From contig NC_080568.1 in assembly GCF_030253575.1 (NCBI RefSeq), positions 30,903,001 to 30,967,000 on the forward strand: a DNA stretch of 64,000 bases, given 5' to 3'. The notes beneath the pieces are model-generated. The model worked only from the letters and a program-made list of their open reading frames with translations. It had not been told where the DNA came from and made no database searches. Positions 1 through 11,630 of the stretch are shown here, piece after piece (positions within the stretch are counted from its first letter, which is position 1; each line of letters opens with the position of its first letter). The translations under genes were made by a program, and so were the position numbers. The DNA is from Rhododendron vialii. Its lineage: Eukaryota; Streptophyta; Magnoliopsida; Ericales; Ericaceae.

Positions 1-368
1 ATTGTCTCGATCTAATTAATTAGGTTCTCAAATCTCTTAATTCCTTGATTCTTCCTAGCTCGCTGTAGAAGTCAAAATCCCCCAACTTTCAATACTTGAG
101 AATGTCAAACCAGGCAGTGGAATTAGGCCATTTTCACTACTACAACTTGATCTCTGAAAGAGGTTCTAGATAGCCACTCCTACTTTTTTGGTAGACATTC
201 CAGTTCATGATAAGAGTATTGCAAGTATTGCATGGTACTCTTTGAAGGTTTTGCTGCCTCGTAGATCCCAGATTCGATCTCCTATTTGTTGTCAACAAAT
301 GAGCCGAGCTTTAGAATGTGGGCTAGTTCATAGGAGACTTTACTCGGTTTTAATAGGGTCTCCCACTG

Positions 369-955
369 GTGCGTAGATCGAGTTGCAAACGAGCCGAGCT
401 TTAATTAGAATGTTCAGGTTCGTTTGTTAAGTTTCTAAACGAACTCAAGCCGAGCTCGAGCTCAATGAAAGTTTGACGAACCGAGCTTACGTAGGTTTGA
501 CTCGAACTCGAACTTGTTCACGAGCTTAATGAGGTAAAAATATTAGATATTTATGCTCTCACACAGGTCTAGAACGACAATTAAAATTTTCATTTTGTAC
601 TACTCAAAAATAATCTCATACATATATAACGTTATAAAATTTTAAGTTTGTAGTACTTTTATAATTTTATATATATGTACAAGTTAAAAAAATTCATCAT
701 ATATACATGCAAAAATTTATACATATTCAGAGTTATATGTGAAATTCTTATGGGATATATATGTATACTCTAGATTCGCTAGTCTAATCAAGCCAAATAC
801 TCTTGTGTTTAGGGTTCGGCTAATTTATTAAACGAGCCTAAAATTGAGGCTTGGATTCGATTTGTTTAGTATCCGAATCGAACTCGAATAAGCCTTGAGT
901 CGAACCCCGAACTGTTCATGAACTGTTTGGTTCATTTGCAGCCCATAGTGCGTGG
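369..955. mobile_element. hAT-like non-autonomous element, AACGAGCC family, with target duplication
   Basis: Ends are imperfect inverted repeats: the left end reads GTTGCAAACGAGCC from 383, and the right end, reversed, reads GGGCTGCAAATGAACC. The interior is rich in AACGAGCCGAGC-type motifs in both orientations. The flanking 8-mers GTGCGTAG (369-376) and GTGCGTGG (948-955) match at 7 of 8 positions, as expected for an hAT target-site duplication. No transposase is present. It sits inside what may be an older SINE-like repeat. Confidence 0.65.
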
Positions 956-1734
956 TGGGATTGGTCCCTAAAAATTAGTTAAGATGAAAAGTAAAGTTAT
1001 CAAAAAAAGGTTACCCAGAGGCAAGGGCTGCCATAGCAGCCATACGTTAAAGAAACATACTTTCTAGAAATATGAGCTTATGACTTCAAACATCTTGTAT
1101 TCTTTTTTTTCTAGATCCCATTCTAAGCGCGCGCGCGCACATATATAAAATAAAGACTAATACTACTAGATACCAATATATTATATTTTGTAAATATATT
1201 TTTCCTATTTGCTAGGTTTTGAAGGAGAGAACAGATTGCATTTACACACGTTGCCGTTGTTTAATTTTAATCGCGTGATTAAAACATGGGATCATAACAT
1301 GAAATTTTAGGGATTTTTCCTGACCTAACCCTACCTTATACACTGATACGACTGATATAACCGTTGAAGAAATTTGGAGTTGTACCGGGGCCGGAAACCC
1401 CCCACCCCTGTGGTGGCCATCGGTTTTCTCTTTCACATAAAGAGTCAAAAGGGACAGCTAAATTAGTGTGATCGATTCATAACCATTACCCAAGTTGGTT
1501 TATAACTTTATATGCCATGTGTCTTTCCCTATTGGCAACTTGCCGATCCCCCTCCTTGGCTACTTCCCCACTTCCAAATCAACCCATGGAATATATTCCA
1601 TTCAGATTGACGCAACAATTGAAGCATTAGTCAAAAGATCAAAATGGAAACAATGCTATAATATCTAAATTTCTGTGTGCCAAATCGCATCTGATCTTCC
1701 TTGCCTCAATATTGCCTATATATAAGATTTGTTG

Positions 1735-2278
1735 CGATAGAGAATTGGTATGGAAAATGAGGAGTGATATGAGACGGAGAGGTGAGAGAAAGAACCGGAA
1801 AAGTGAAAACGAGAGTGAAAGAAGGAAGAGAGGTCTTGTATGAAGTTGTAGAGTCTTGTCTGGTAGCCAAGGATGACTTGCCTAAATCCTTTTATTTAAG
1901 GGGTTTTCATTCAAGAAAGCACCTTATTGGCTTTCTAGGCGTCATCCTTTGGCTATCCTGACTGGCTCTTCTCCTTCATGCTAGACCTTCTCTTCCATTG
2001 AATGGGATAGTGATAGAGAATGGGTATGGAAAATGAGAAGTGAAACGAGACAGAGAGGTGAAAGGAAGAATCGGGAATAATGAAGAGTGAAAGAAGGAAG
2101 AGAGGCCTTGTATGAAAATGTAGAGTCTTGTCTGGTAGCCAAGGATGACTTGCCTAAATCCTTTATTGAAGGGGTTTCCACAAGAAGCACCTTATTTGTG
2201 GCTTTTTAGGCGTCATCTTTTGGCTATCCTGACTGGCTCTTCTCCTTCATGCTAGACCTTCTCTTCCATTGCATGGGT
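1735..2278 (+). repeat. two direct copies of a ~270-bp unit
   Basis: Copy one runs about 1735-2007 and copy two about 2008-2278. Both contain TAGAGTCTTGTCTGGTAGCC, GGATGACTTGCCTAAATCC and GGCTATCCTGACTGGCTCTT. A third, more diverged copy lies at about 6270-6515 in the right half of the segmental duplication, where there is only one unit, so the doubling happened in (or was lost from) one copy. No coding potential is seen. Confidence 0.8.
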
Positions 2279-2453
2279 CAGGGTCTCTAATTTAGATAAA
2301 CACACACACAACAAGAAGTAGGTGCATGGTGAGATCTTGTCGTGGTTTTTTTTTTTTTTTCCAATTGTTTCAGTGATAAGGCGTGTTCAAGTCAATTAAT
2401 GTACACTACAACTATTTTCTTCAAATTTTAGTCCTATAATTTTTGGTTGGAAC

Positions 2454-2683
2454 TAGGGTTGTAAACGAGTCGAGCCAAACTTTGTAGAGCTCAAACTCGG
2501 CTTGTTTATTAAACGAGCTAAAAACTCGAGCTTGAGTTCAGGCTTAATGAGCCGAACTTAGTCATTTACTAAATGAGACTCTTTAATCGACCCGAGTCTC
2601 CCTTAACGAACCAAGCTTTTATCGAACGGCTTATTTACTAAACGAGCCGAGCTCGTGAGCTGCTCGGTTCATTTACCGCCTTA
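2454..2683. mobile_element. hAT-like MITE, AACGAGCC family
   Basis: The left end TAGGGTTGTAAACGAGTCG is matched by a right end that reads GGCGGTAAATGAACCGAGC when reversed. Flanking 8-mers GTTGGAAC and ATTGGAAG agree at 6 of 8 positions, a worn 8-bp target duplication. The interior has inverted AAACGAGC/GCTCGTTT motifs and no open frame. Same family as 377-947, and remnants at 6553-6826 and about 49530-49885. Confidence 0.65.
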
Positions 2684-2949
2684 ATTGGAAGTCTCTTATT
2701 ACAATTTCTCCTGAAGCCCCGAAAATGGTTGGGCCGTCCCCGCCAATCACAGCTCACAAGTCGAAGCTTTTTTTGGATGGATTTTCAGCGCCAATTATTT
2801 TGCAAAACATATTGGGCCTTGGACTCCTGTGGGCTCTGTTTATGCCCCTCCTATGAGGCTATGGGCTCTACGATCGTAAGAGCCCGGCCCACCCAGCTAC
2901 TCTTCCCCTATTTAAGCCCTACTAGCTCTTCGTTTACACGTCCGTAATC

Positions 2950-2974
2950 ATCATCATCATCATCTCCTTCTTCT

Positions 2975-3019
<45 letters not shown>

Positions 3020-3080
3020 AAGAAGTCCACTCTCACACAAATCTCAAATTCGATGTAGTCTCTATCTCCACCGATGTAAT
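2950..3080 (+). pseudogene. decayed exon-1 copy of the TRAP-beta gene
   Basis: After a CT-rich leader (CT run 2977-3015) the sequence from 3016 reads CATAAGAAGTCCACTCTCAC, which aligns with the TRAP-beta exon-1 stretch at 7108 that encodes HKKATLTNLQSG. Continuing in frame gives HKKSTLT and then stop codons (TAG at 3055, TAA at 3078). The N-terminal signal-peptide part and start codon are missing. The upstream sequence at 2800-2946 resembles the promoter and 5' leader of the functional gene (TTGGGCCTTGGACTC, AGCCCGGCCCACCCA). No later exons were seen near it. It is a truncated duplicate, not a retrocopy, because promoter and some intron-like sequence (about 3260-3300 versus 7360-7395) are shared. 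Confidence 0.7.
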
Positions 3081-3310
3081 CGTCGCTTCTATAGTTTGCA
3101 AACTTTTGTATTTGTCATGCATACCTCAACGTTGTATCGGTTGATGTAATTAGCAAAAGACATAGATCAATCAAATTTTGTAATTTCTTGAATTGGCGAA
3201 ATCGATTACAAATTACGTTCGTGTAAATTACACTATTTATTTTTTGTTGTTAAAAAAATAATTGATTCTTTGCTTAGTGTGATTCATTTTGTCTGCTATA
3301 GAGGTTAATT

Positions 3311-4831
3311 TGTGGCTACGGAGAAATTTTTTTCATCAAGGGCAATGATTTCCATTCGAGAAGTCCCAAAGTTGCTTATAAAGGATTCCATTCAAATTAC
3401 AACGAGAAAAATTCAGTAAAACAACCCAACAAGCACGGGATAAACAAATAGCAGCAAAACAAGAAATATTAACTGCAGTCTTTGCTTAATTTGTTTTTTA
3501 TTTGGTCTTCACGTTTTGGGTTTCAATAGAATGGATGGATTTTGGACTTGTTCAATGTGTTGAAGGTTGGAATTTTAATGTTCAATGAATATTTGATGTT
3601 AATGGAATGAATTGGATTTTTTGACTTGTTCAATTAGTCGAAGGTTAATTGCATGGGTTTCTTTGTTCAATAAAAAAAATATTTACCGTTACAAATACCT
3701 GCAGATTATTTGGTACTGTATTAATTTACCGACGCAAACAAGTTTTGCGACCGTATTAATTGCCACAACTCGTTTACCATCTCGCGCTACTGATATTGTG
3801 GATCTGTAGAGTCTAGACTACGAACTTCGGGCACATAGTCTGAACTTTTGATATATCAATTAAAGTTCTGAAGTACGAAAATTGAAACTTCAAGGCTTCT
3901 ATTATTCAAGAGGAGATCGGTGGTAGAAGAGGTGGTGTAGGAGAAGCGGAGAGGAAGATAGTTACGGCTGGGTGAGGGGTATAAATTTGATTAATTAGCT
4001 ACATAAAGTATTATCCACACTTAATCCAACTCAATTATAACGAGTGTGAAACTGATCAACTTGAATAATTAAGCTAATTATATAGTATCTATATGCACAA
4101 CTATACGGCACACCAATCTATGTTTATGCACCAAAAAAGGTTGGGTGGCATAAGTAATTCTGGGTGACATTAATAATTTTTGGTGTTGAGGTAAAAAATT
4201 TTGGCATGACATTCGTAAATTTTGGTGTGGTAATATAGCAAATCAGGTATGTGGTAAAAATAATAAATGTGGTGTGGGGATAATAACTCGTGGTATTAAC
4301 GAATAACTTATATTTGGTACATAATATAAGTTTACCCATTGACCACTTTGTTACGACTCCAATGAGATGAATCAAATTGGGTCAAAACTCGTGATGAATC
4401 ATCCCATAAGTGGGTTGAATTTGAATGATCTTAAGAGTACATGATCATTTGGGCAGAATTCTAGTGTCAGTTTGTTTTTTTTTAACAAATTCCATCAATG
4501 GCTTGTCTAATTTTGCATCACATGAGGAATCTGCACACGAGATTACAAGGAAGGGTTCCCATTCGTTGATATGATAAGTTGATCAGGTACATAAAGTACC
4601 TAAATATTCCAGTTGATAAGCAAGGGGATGGATGGGCTAGTGACCTGTTTGGGAAACTTTTTAACTGAAGAAGCTTGGAATAATTATATCCATTGAAATT
4701 GCAGAGCTACAAGTGTTCAAAGTTCAAACACAAGCAAGGGTACGCCAATCGTCTAAAGTCAAACAGAACAGAATCAAAAGCTCAGACAGAAAGAACTTTG
4801 ACATGCTCATTTGAAGCTCCTAAAATCTTAT
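3311..4831. other. gene-free spacer
   Basis: AT-rich DNA without a recognisable gene, splice-supported exon or RNA. A stretch at about 4125-4375 contains repeated GGTGTGG / TAATAATTTTTGG phrases suggesting an old MITE interior, but no clean terminal repeats were found. The only reading frames are short and without family resemblance. Confidence 0.5.
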
Positions 4832-4965
4832 GGGCTGTATCCATGTTTCGGTGCATTAAAAAATCGCCAGAAAAAAAATCACGCGAAAATATTAGGAATT
4901 AATTAAATAAGAAAATTTCACTTGATCTAAGGACCGGAAATGCACCGAAATAGCGGGCACAGCCC
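4832..4965. mobile_element. small MITE (134 bp) with ~25-bp inverted ends
   Basis: The left end GGGCTGT...TTTCGGTGCAT and the right end ATGCACCGAAAT...CACAGCCC are inverted copies with a few mismatches. The AT-rich middle has no coding capacity. Target duplication not clear, so the superfamily is unassigned. Confidence 0.6.
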
Positions 4966-5094
4966 TGTACTTGCACTAAAATAAGTACAGAAGATTTGAG
5001 CTCCATGTCGAGTAGCTTGATAGTGACAGTCATTTAAAAAGTTTGATAAATCCATCTAAAAAAGGTTCTCAATATCAAAGTTGTAAATTTTTTT

Positions 5095-5250
5095 CACCCT
5101 TCTAATGTCTCATGTCTCGGGTTCAATTCCCTTTCTTTGGGCTACCCCACCCTCGCGCGTAAGTATGTGAAATGATTGTGGAGTGGCTGTAGGAAATAGT
5201 CCGAGGTGCGTGCAAACTGGCCCGGGATACTCTGCATTACCAAAAAAAAA
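5095..5250 (+). mobile_element. Au-type tRNA-derived SINE, + strand, 5' part degraded
   Basis: Contains a B-box-like GGGTTCAATTCC at 5119, then the conserved 3' body GAGGTGCGTGCAAACTGGCCC, and ends in TGCATTACC followed by an A run (5242-5250). The same 3' body and tail occur at 44585-44776 and 60440-60642 and, reversed, at 61938-62158. The A-box end is not recognisable here. Confidence 0.75.
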
Positions 5251-5489
5251 TGTTAATCTTGGAACATATTCGTACAGTTCATATCTCTTCCTCGATTCTT
5301 CCTCAACTTGTCAAATTAAGTCAAAATCCCACCAACTTTCAAAATTGAGAATGTCAACGAGGCTAGCTGTGGGAATTAACAGGGTCACTTTCACTACACA
5401 AACAGTCTCATGTTATGTAGACGAACAATCTTATCTTATGTATAGCAAACATTAGTAGATTCATAGACTATTTCTTTTTTGGGTAATGC

Positions 5490-5672
5490 AACTTATGCAA
5501 GTTATTCCACGCCAACTTACGTGTACTTCAAACTAGTCTCTGAGCCCCCTTCCACGGTCGTTTCACACGCTTACGCCGGTTGAGGTGACCCCAAGAGCCA
5601 TTGTTAAGGAGAATCGAATCTGAGATCTTAAGTCTCATTCTAAGACGACCAGGCCAACATCTCGGGGTTTAT
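5490..5672 (-). mobile_element. Au-type SINE, - strand
   Basis: Read in reverse it begins with CCCCGAGATGTTGGCCTGGTCGT-like A-box sequence (B box AGATTCGATTCTCC) and continues to the ...TGAAGTACACGTAAGTTGGCG body typical of this SINE group. Diverged, with ends only approximate. It lies just upstream of the right copy of the segmental duplication's shared blocks. Confidence 0.6.
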
Positions 5673-6861
5673 TAAATTCATATTGAACGTATGCTGAAAT
5701 TCAGGCCCACACGAGATTCCACCTTAACACTCCCCATGCACGAAGGAATTCTAGTTCTGCCCCTGTCTAGTTCATCGTTATATCAAGGATAGATGAGTGA
5801 AATGAAAACAATGATAATACTGGGTATCTATTTGGTTCTTGAACAAAAAAAACCCAACACTTTTATTCGTAGACTTCATGGGTTTTCCATTCACACAAAG
5901 AGTCAAAAGGGACAGAGAGCCCAAGTTGATTCCCAACTTTCAAATAGAATATGGCTTCTCTGCGGTTTGTTGTTGGATTGCAGAGTGTCGTTCGCGTGAT
6001 CTTAGACTTTCAAAAGTGTTTTTAACAAACTCTTTCCTGGATGAGTTTTTAAAAAATCTAAACTGTTGAATGCAAAGATGAACGGCTACGATGAAACGAC
6101 ATAGGCCTCTTTGTAAACTGTAGAGAAGCCGGGTTTAAACGTATTGGAACATATTCCTTTTGGTTTCTTGATATTGAAGCAAGTAGTCAAAAGATAAAAA
6201 TGGAAATAATACCATATGAAAGCTAAACTTTTTGTGCCAAATGTGCCAAATTGCCTATATATAGGTGTGTTGCAACAGAGAATTGGTATGAAAATGTAGA
6301 CAGAAATGAGTGAGAGATCTAAGAGCTGAAGAGAGGCCTCGTATGAAGATAAAGAGTCTTGTTTGGTAGCGAAGGATGACTTGCCTAAATCCTTTATTTA
6401 AAGGGTTTCCATCTCAAGAAACATCTCTTACGTTGGCTTTTCTAGGCGTCATCCTTTGGCTATCCTGACTAGCTCTTGTCCCTCATGTGAGACCTTTTCT
6501 TCCATTGCATGGGTTAAACTCCGTGATTGAGACAAACACACTCACAAAACGGTGTGGGTTCATTTGCTAAACAAGGCAAAAACTTGAGCTCGAGCTTGGT
6601 TATTAACAAGCTAAGTTTGGTTCATTTACCAAACAAGCATATTCAAACGAACTGAGCTTTGAATGAGCTCAGCTCGTGTACCACATGAGTATAAAACTCG
6701 AGCTCGAGTTTGATTGGATTAATAAACAAGCTGAGTCAAGCTCTCAACAGTCAACTGATCAAAAAAATAAAAAAAGCTCTCAACAGTCAAGCCTCGAACG
6801 GGCTCGGTTCGTTTACAACCCTCATTTTGGTTGGTTTTGCAACCTACATGAGAAGCTTTCG

Positions 6862-7018
6862 AAAACATAGTTGGGCCTTGGACTCACGTGGTCTCTACTT
6901 ATGGGCATTTCTACGAGGCTAACAGCCCGGCCCACCCAACTAATCTTCCCCTGTTTAAACCCTGCTCTTCGCTCAAATGTCCGTAGCCTACTCTCTCTCT
7001 CTCTCTCTCTTTCTCTCT
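6862..7018 (+). promoter_or_regulatory. TRAP-beta promoter and 5' leader
   Basis: Contains site II-type motifs TTGGGCC (about 6870) and GGCCCA (6929-6934) and a telo-box-like AAACCCT (6957-6963). Such combinations are typical of plant housekeeping and protein-synthesis genes. A CT-rich leader follows (about 6991-7018), ending at the start codon. No clear TATA box is seen, which fits this promoter class. The diverged partner is at about 2800-3015. Role in this plant is inferred from motif content. Confidence 0.55.
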
Positions 7019-10000
7019 ATGGCGATTCCGATGGACTCGATGATCTTCGCTCTTTCACTTCTATTTTTCATTTCTGCAGCATTTTCAATCTCAGAATCTC
7101 CATTCATAGTCGCGCACAAGAAGGCCACCCTCACAAATCTCCAATCCGGCATCGACCGCGTCTCCGTCTCCATCGACGTCTACAACCGTGGATCTGCGTA
7201 CGTACTTTCACATGAAAAGAAAAATCCTCATTTCCTTAATTTTTTTCCATCATTGTGGCACCTGTGGATATAATTGCGTAGTTTGATTTTCGTAAGTAGT
7301 CATTATGCACAATCGATCTCACGTTGCATGTAGAAATTGCGCTTAATTTTACCTACAAAATTTGATTCTTTAGTTAGTGTGATTTTGTTGTTGCTTCCTT
7401 GTGCTATTTTTCTTGCGTCACTCGTGTATTTAACCAATTTTGTACAGGACAGTCTTAGATTGACAATTACCAGGCCCCGATTCGCCTTGGCGCCCTAGAG
7501 CTTTTGTTAAAAATAGGGGCTCCCAAAAAGTGGTGTAGTATTTCACTATTTGTTAAATATAGGTTTATAAAATTGAATTCATTCAAAATAAGCTCATCAA
7601 ATGAGAACAAAAAATTGGTTATGTAGCATACTTGGTACTATAGTCGTTAAGAAATGTGTATGTTGTACGTAATGAATTTAATTTTTAAAATTTTATCTTG
7701 TTGGATACTAGTAATTTTGTTTTTGTAAGTTGACTTATTTTTTGATCGTTTTTCTTGTGATGCATAATGAGCCCCATTTTTTAATCACCTTGTGTCCCCA
7801 AAATGTCAAGGCCGGCTCTGACAATTGCATTGACCAACAATGAGCGTTGACTGCGTTTGTTTCTTCCTTGCTCGATTCGATTTTGGACCTATTAAAGAAT
7901 GGGTAATGATTTTCACACTCCATTTTTTGATAAATGCACTCCATTTCTTGTCTTTCGTGAAAATACTACACTTAAAAGTTTTACTAAATGACAAGAAATG
8001 GAATGCAATTATCAAAAAAAGGGGGGGGGGGGGGAAGTGTGGAAATCATTATCCTTAAAGGAAGATGTATCTGTTTTTGTGTTCAAAGGAAAAAGAAGGG
8101 CAAAGTTAATGTCACGAATCTTGCAAAGTTTGTGTTCTGTACCCTCTTAGTGTAGGGTTTTTTTTTAAACCAGATCTCCTGTCTCCTTCCAATTAAAACA
8201 TCGTGTGGAATTTAAATGGAGTTCACGAACTGAATTTAGGATGGTGATGTGATAGTGGCAAAACTACAAAGGAAATCGCTAGAAGTAGTTGTGTTGTTCC
8301 AGAAAACAGGGGCTGTTTATGTGGCGATAAGGTGAGGAGCTTGCTTGGTTACGTGCTAAGGTTCTAGGCTATCCAAGAGGTGGAGAAGTTCATTTATATT
8401 TCGGGTTTCCAGGAAAGATATGTTGAACGTGATGGTATCTGTTGGTACAAATAGGACATTCGGAAATGAATGTCATGGCCATTCATGATTCTTCTAGTCC
8501 ACTTGTCTGAAATTAGGGGTGGGCATGCCTGACACGAAAAACAAAATAAATTCATATAATTGAGTTAAAAATAAATATATTTATGGGTAATTCTATACAT
8601 TGGACATTAGTTTGATGAACTGTCAACTAAAAAAAATAAAAATTTAGCGAAAAGTAGGACTTTTTGACATGACAACACAACCCGAAAATGACACGACCCG
8701 AACATGACACGAAAGATTTGATAAGTTGAAAAATGTTGTGGGATTTTATAAGTAAGATTTTGATATATAACACGAAAATGACACGAAATTACCTATTACC
8801 CACCCCTATCTGAAATCAGTGAAAGTAATGAATCTAAAGACTAAAGAGACTAACAGTCTGACCCTCAATTGATTTTGCAGTGGTTTACATTTTCAGCGTG
8901 TTGTGGGTGAAAAGACAGAGAAGATAAAATTGGCACTTGGAAGAATGCTACAAATGGTGTAAAGTGAAAACCTACCTCAAGATTGTGTTAAGTTTTTGCA
9001 CTGCAAAATAAATCACATTGGAACTAGAACTGCCTAAGCTTCTGACCATTGTCAAAAAAAAAAAAAGGACTGGGTTATCCACAGAAGTGGGAAAATCTAT
9101 ATTTTACTAGTTGGATTTGAATGTAAAACATCGTGTAGCTTGATGATATCTTATGGGCTGGCAAAGGTGTAAACTGATGTTTCATGATGTTGTCTGTGGA
9201 TATTCTGGAAGGAGTTCCTTTATGACTGTTTTTTGTTACAATCGATGGTATTCCTTTTCTCTTCCTTAGCAGGTTGCAGAAACCATTAACATGATATATG
9301 TTCTTCTCATCAGTTGGGCAACTGTAGGCAACTCTTTTATTATTTCGGTTGACTATTGATTACTTAAATCCAGCTCTCTTAATGTTACAATTCTCATCAC
9401 TCATCACTTTATTTTCCTTTGTCATTGGGCTGCATACTAAAATCACTACTACAGTTCTCAACTTGGATGCTTACATGCCCGTGTAACAAGAACTTTAACT
9501 CTGCGTAGACTGGTTCTAGACTTCTGGTTCATATGACTTTCATTAATAGCTCAAGAAAGGCAACTCAGTAGATTCAGCTTCAATCTCAAAATGGAAGTAT
9601 CTATCACATGCGTATGGATATTGCTCCACATGAGACCTCAGACTTCCTTCCTTACAATCTACTCCTACCTGGTTCAGAAGTGTGCTGTAGTTATCTTGTC
9701 TAACATATGCATGTTGAAAGAACACAGTTGCAGAAATAATATTATGTAACTGTTATTAATTGTATTTTTTCTTCTGTACTTTTTTCCAGTTCTGCATTTG
9801 ATGTCAGTCTCACTGATAATAGCTGGGGTCATGAAGTATTTGATATTGTTAGTGGCAACTATACCAAAACATGGGAAAGACTTGATGCGTAAGCTTTATT
9901 TTTACCCCTAACATTTGAAGCTTTCATTTGGCCCCTCCTTGGCACTTATATTTTCTTCTGGTATGTGGATAATTCCCAGTGGATCTCATGTTTCCCACTC

Positions 10001-10817
10001 CTTCGAGTTGATGTCCCAAGTGAAAACCAGGCACTTTGGTGCACCTGCTGTCATCACATTTCGAGTCCCCAAGAATGCCAAACTCCAGGTTTGATACTTG
10101 GAAAACAGTCAATGGCTTGTTTTGTAGAATGATGTGTTTCTACCTTACAACTTTTTTGTTGTCTATTTGTAGGAGGCATATTCAACTCCAATCCTACCAC
10201 TGGATATCCTTGCCGACAAAACTGCTGAACAGAAGTTTGAATGGGTAAGCTCTTCATTTGTTTAAGCAAAACGCAGTATAAACATTTCCTTCTCTCTTTT
10301 TTTTTTCTTTTTCTTCCTTGTCTTTCCTTGATAATATGCGTTATCTGACTTTCTTTGATGGGCTCCTATGTTGACTGGACGATTTTTTTGTTTCATGGCT
10401 GCTGGATGCTCTCAGGCGAAGGTAAACACTGCCTGTCATTGTTTAATTTCTGTATTTCTTACCCACCCCGAGTTCAAGATGGCATCTTCTGTTAGAATGT
10501 AGAACACGGGATGCACAGTTCTTTTCCCCTCCTATTTTCTGCTTTCCCCCCTCCCTCTTTGCTTGTGTGGTTTGTGCTGTTTCATTTTTTCCTTTATTTT
10601 TGTTTTGCTTTTTGCTTTGGAGTGAAATGGGTTGAGAAATATAGGTATAATTGGTGATGTTGGCAAGCTTTTCTGAATTCTCCTGTTTTTTGTGCAGAGA
10701 TTTGTCACGAAGTATGGCTCCCTAATTTCTGTCATCTGCATTGTTACTCTATCCGGTCACCTTATCACTTCTCCTTCCAAATCCAGCGATGGAAAGGGAA
10801 ACAAGAAAAGGCGATAA
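7019..10817 (+). CDS. translocon-associated protein subunit beta (TRAP-beta), six exons
   Basis: Coding exons read from splice sites and frame: 7019-7197, 9790-9888, 9980-10088, 10173-10244, 10416-10421 and 10698-10817, giving 194 residues. TRAP-beta is a single-pass ER membrane protein of the complex associated with the Sec61 translocon that helps secretory proteins enter the ER. Visible: an N-terminal hydrophobic signal peptide (about residues 1-23), then PFIVAHKKA and the VSVSIDVYNRGSA stretch, a lumenal domain with EAYSTPILPLDILADK, a membrane span at about 162-178, and a basic cytosolic tail ending KKRR. These match the plant TRAP-beta pattern as I recall it. The fifth exon is only six bases (GCGAAG, Ala-Lys) between CTCAG and GTAAAC; it restores the conserved WAK-R-KYGSLISV junction. 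Intron 1 (2.6 kb) holds an hAT MITE. A truncated exon-1 copy lies upstream at about 3016. Confidence 0.93.
8506..8816. mobile_element. hAT-type MITE in TRAP-beta intron 1, perfect 8-bp target duplication
   Basis: The ends TAGGGGTGGGCA (from 8514) and ...TACCCACCCCTA (to 8808) are inverted repeats, and the flanking 8-mers are identical: TCTGAAAT at 8506-8513 and 8809-8816. The interior has repeated ACACGAAAATGACACGA motifs near the right end and no open frame. The size, TIR start TAGGG and 8-bp duplication place it with hAT-derived MITEs. The intact duplication suggests a relatively recent insertion. Confidence 0.85.
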
Positions 10818-11040
10818 GAATTGCAGTTTGTTTTCCTTTTCCCGGCAAAGAAATAACATTGGCTCTTATAGTCGAAGTAGTTTTTAAACACAGGATGTAC
10901 CTTTCAAAAGAAATTTTGTTGAATAACTGCTAATGATTCAGTTTTGAAATCTGGTTATTAGCATCGAGATACTTTTGATTTTGCGTTGAAAATTTCCGCT
11001 GAGATAATTTTCTTTTCTACGTTTCAGCTTCCTGTTAATC

Positions 11041-11315
11041 GGATCCGGGGGTGCTATAGTGCATCCTGTGTAGTACACATGTACGGCGACACACAGCCGT
11101 CGATCTCATCAATCAATGATCCAAATTAAATATAATCTTTTACCGGTAAAAGATATTTATTACTGATTAAAGATTAAAAACACTTCACAATCGTTGATTG
11201 ACGACATCAACGGTCCGTGTTCCGCACTACATGTGCACTACACCGGGATGCACTACAACATTAGAGGATTATTGTGACACCCCCGGATTAGAGGATTATT
11301 GACACCCCCGGATCC
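11041..11315. mobile_element. MITE-like element with nested inverted repeats
   Basis: The outer inverted repeat GGATCCGGGGGTG (11041-11053) pairs with CACCCCCGGATCC ending about 11315. Just inside, TGCTATAGTGCATCC...GTAGTACACATGTA pairs with TACATGTGCACTAC...GGATGCACTACAACA (ends at 11260). Between 11261 and 11315 the phrase ATTAGAGGATTATTG is tandemly repeated, each followed by ACACCCCCGGAT. The inner pair alone (11052-11260) may be the transposon, with the flank rearranged. Confidence 0.55.
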
Positions 11316-11592
11316 CTAAAAGGGGCAGGGCCCGGTTCTTATCATCAATATTAGAGGATTATTGTGACGTTAATGAGTGCGCAAATTAGTTTGGCCGCCG
11401 ATGTGGTAAAAATACTGCAAAAAAAGACCAAAATCAAGTATGAAATGGTTTTTGGTAAAGCGGTTCATCAGAGTAGTCTGTTTCAAGTGTAGGGATATTC
11501 TCAACAGGTATGGCAGCAATTCAATCATCAACTGCCACCCAGATAGCGAAATGGAGTAAACAAGATCCCATTGGGAAAACTTCTTCGGAGAC

Positions 11593-11630
<38 letters not shown>

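Larger units (their letters stand above)
1..3310 (+). repeat. left copy of a tandem segmental duplication
   Basis: Several blocks here recur in the same order and orientation in 5270-7400. Matching pairs include about 40-145 with 5297-5402, about 1420-1455 with 5882-5915, about 1588-1735 with 6146-6280, about 1740-2278 with 6270-6515, about 2800-2946 with 6865-6985, and about 3016-3080 with 7108-7190. The copies are strongly diverged and interrupted by different insertions, so the event is old. The right copy contains the promoter and first exon of the TRAP-beta gene; the left copy holds only decayed versions. Outer boundaries are approximate, and the left copy may begin before the window. 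Confidence 0.75.
5270..7400 (+). repeat. right copy of the tandem segmental duplication
   Basis: Partner of 1-3310, carrying the intact promoter and first exon of the TRAP-beta gene. It has one unit of the ~270-bp repeat (about 6270-6515) where the left copy has two. It contains an AACGAGCC-family remnant at about 6553-6826, at roughly the position of the 2454-2683 element in the left copy; its flanks do not show a clean target duplication, so it is not certain that the insertion predates the duplication. Confidence 0.7.
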
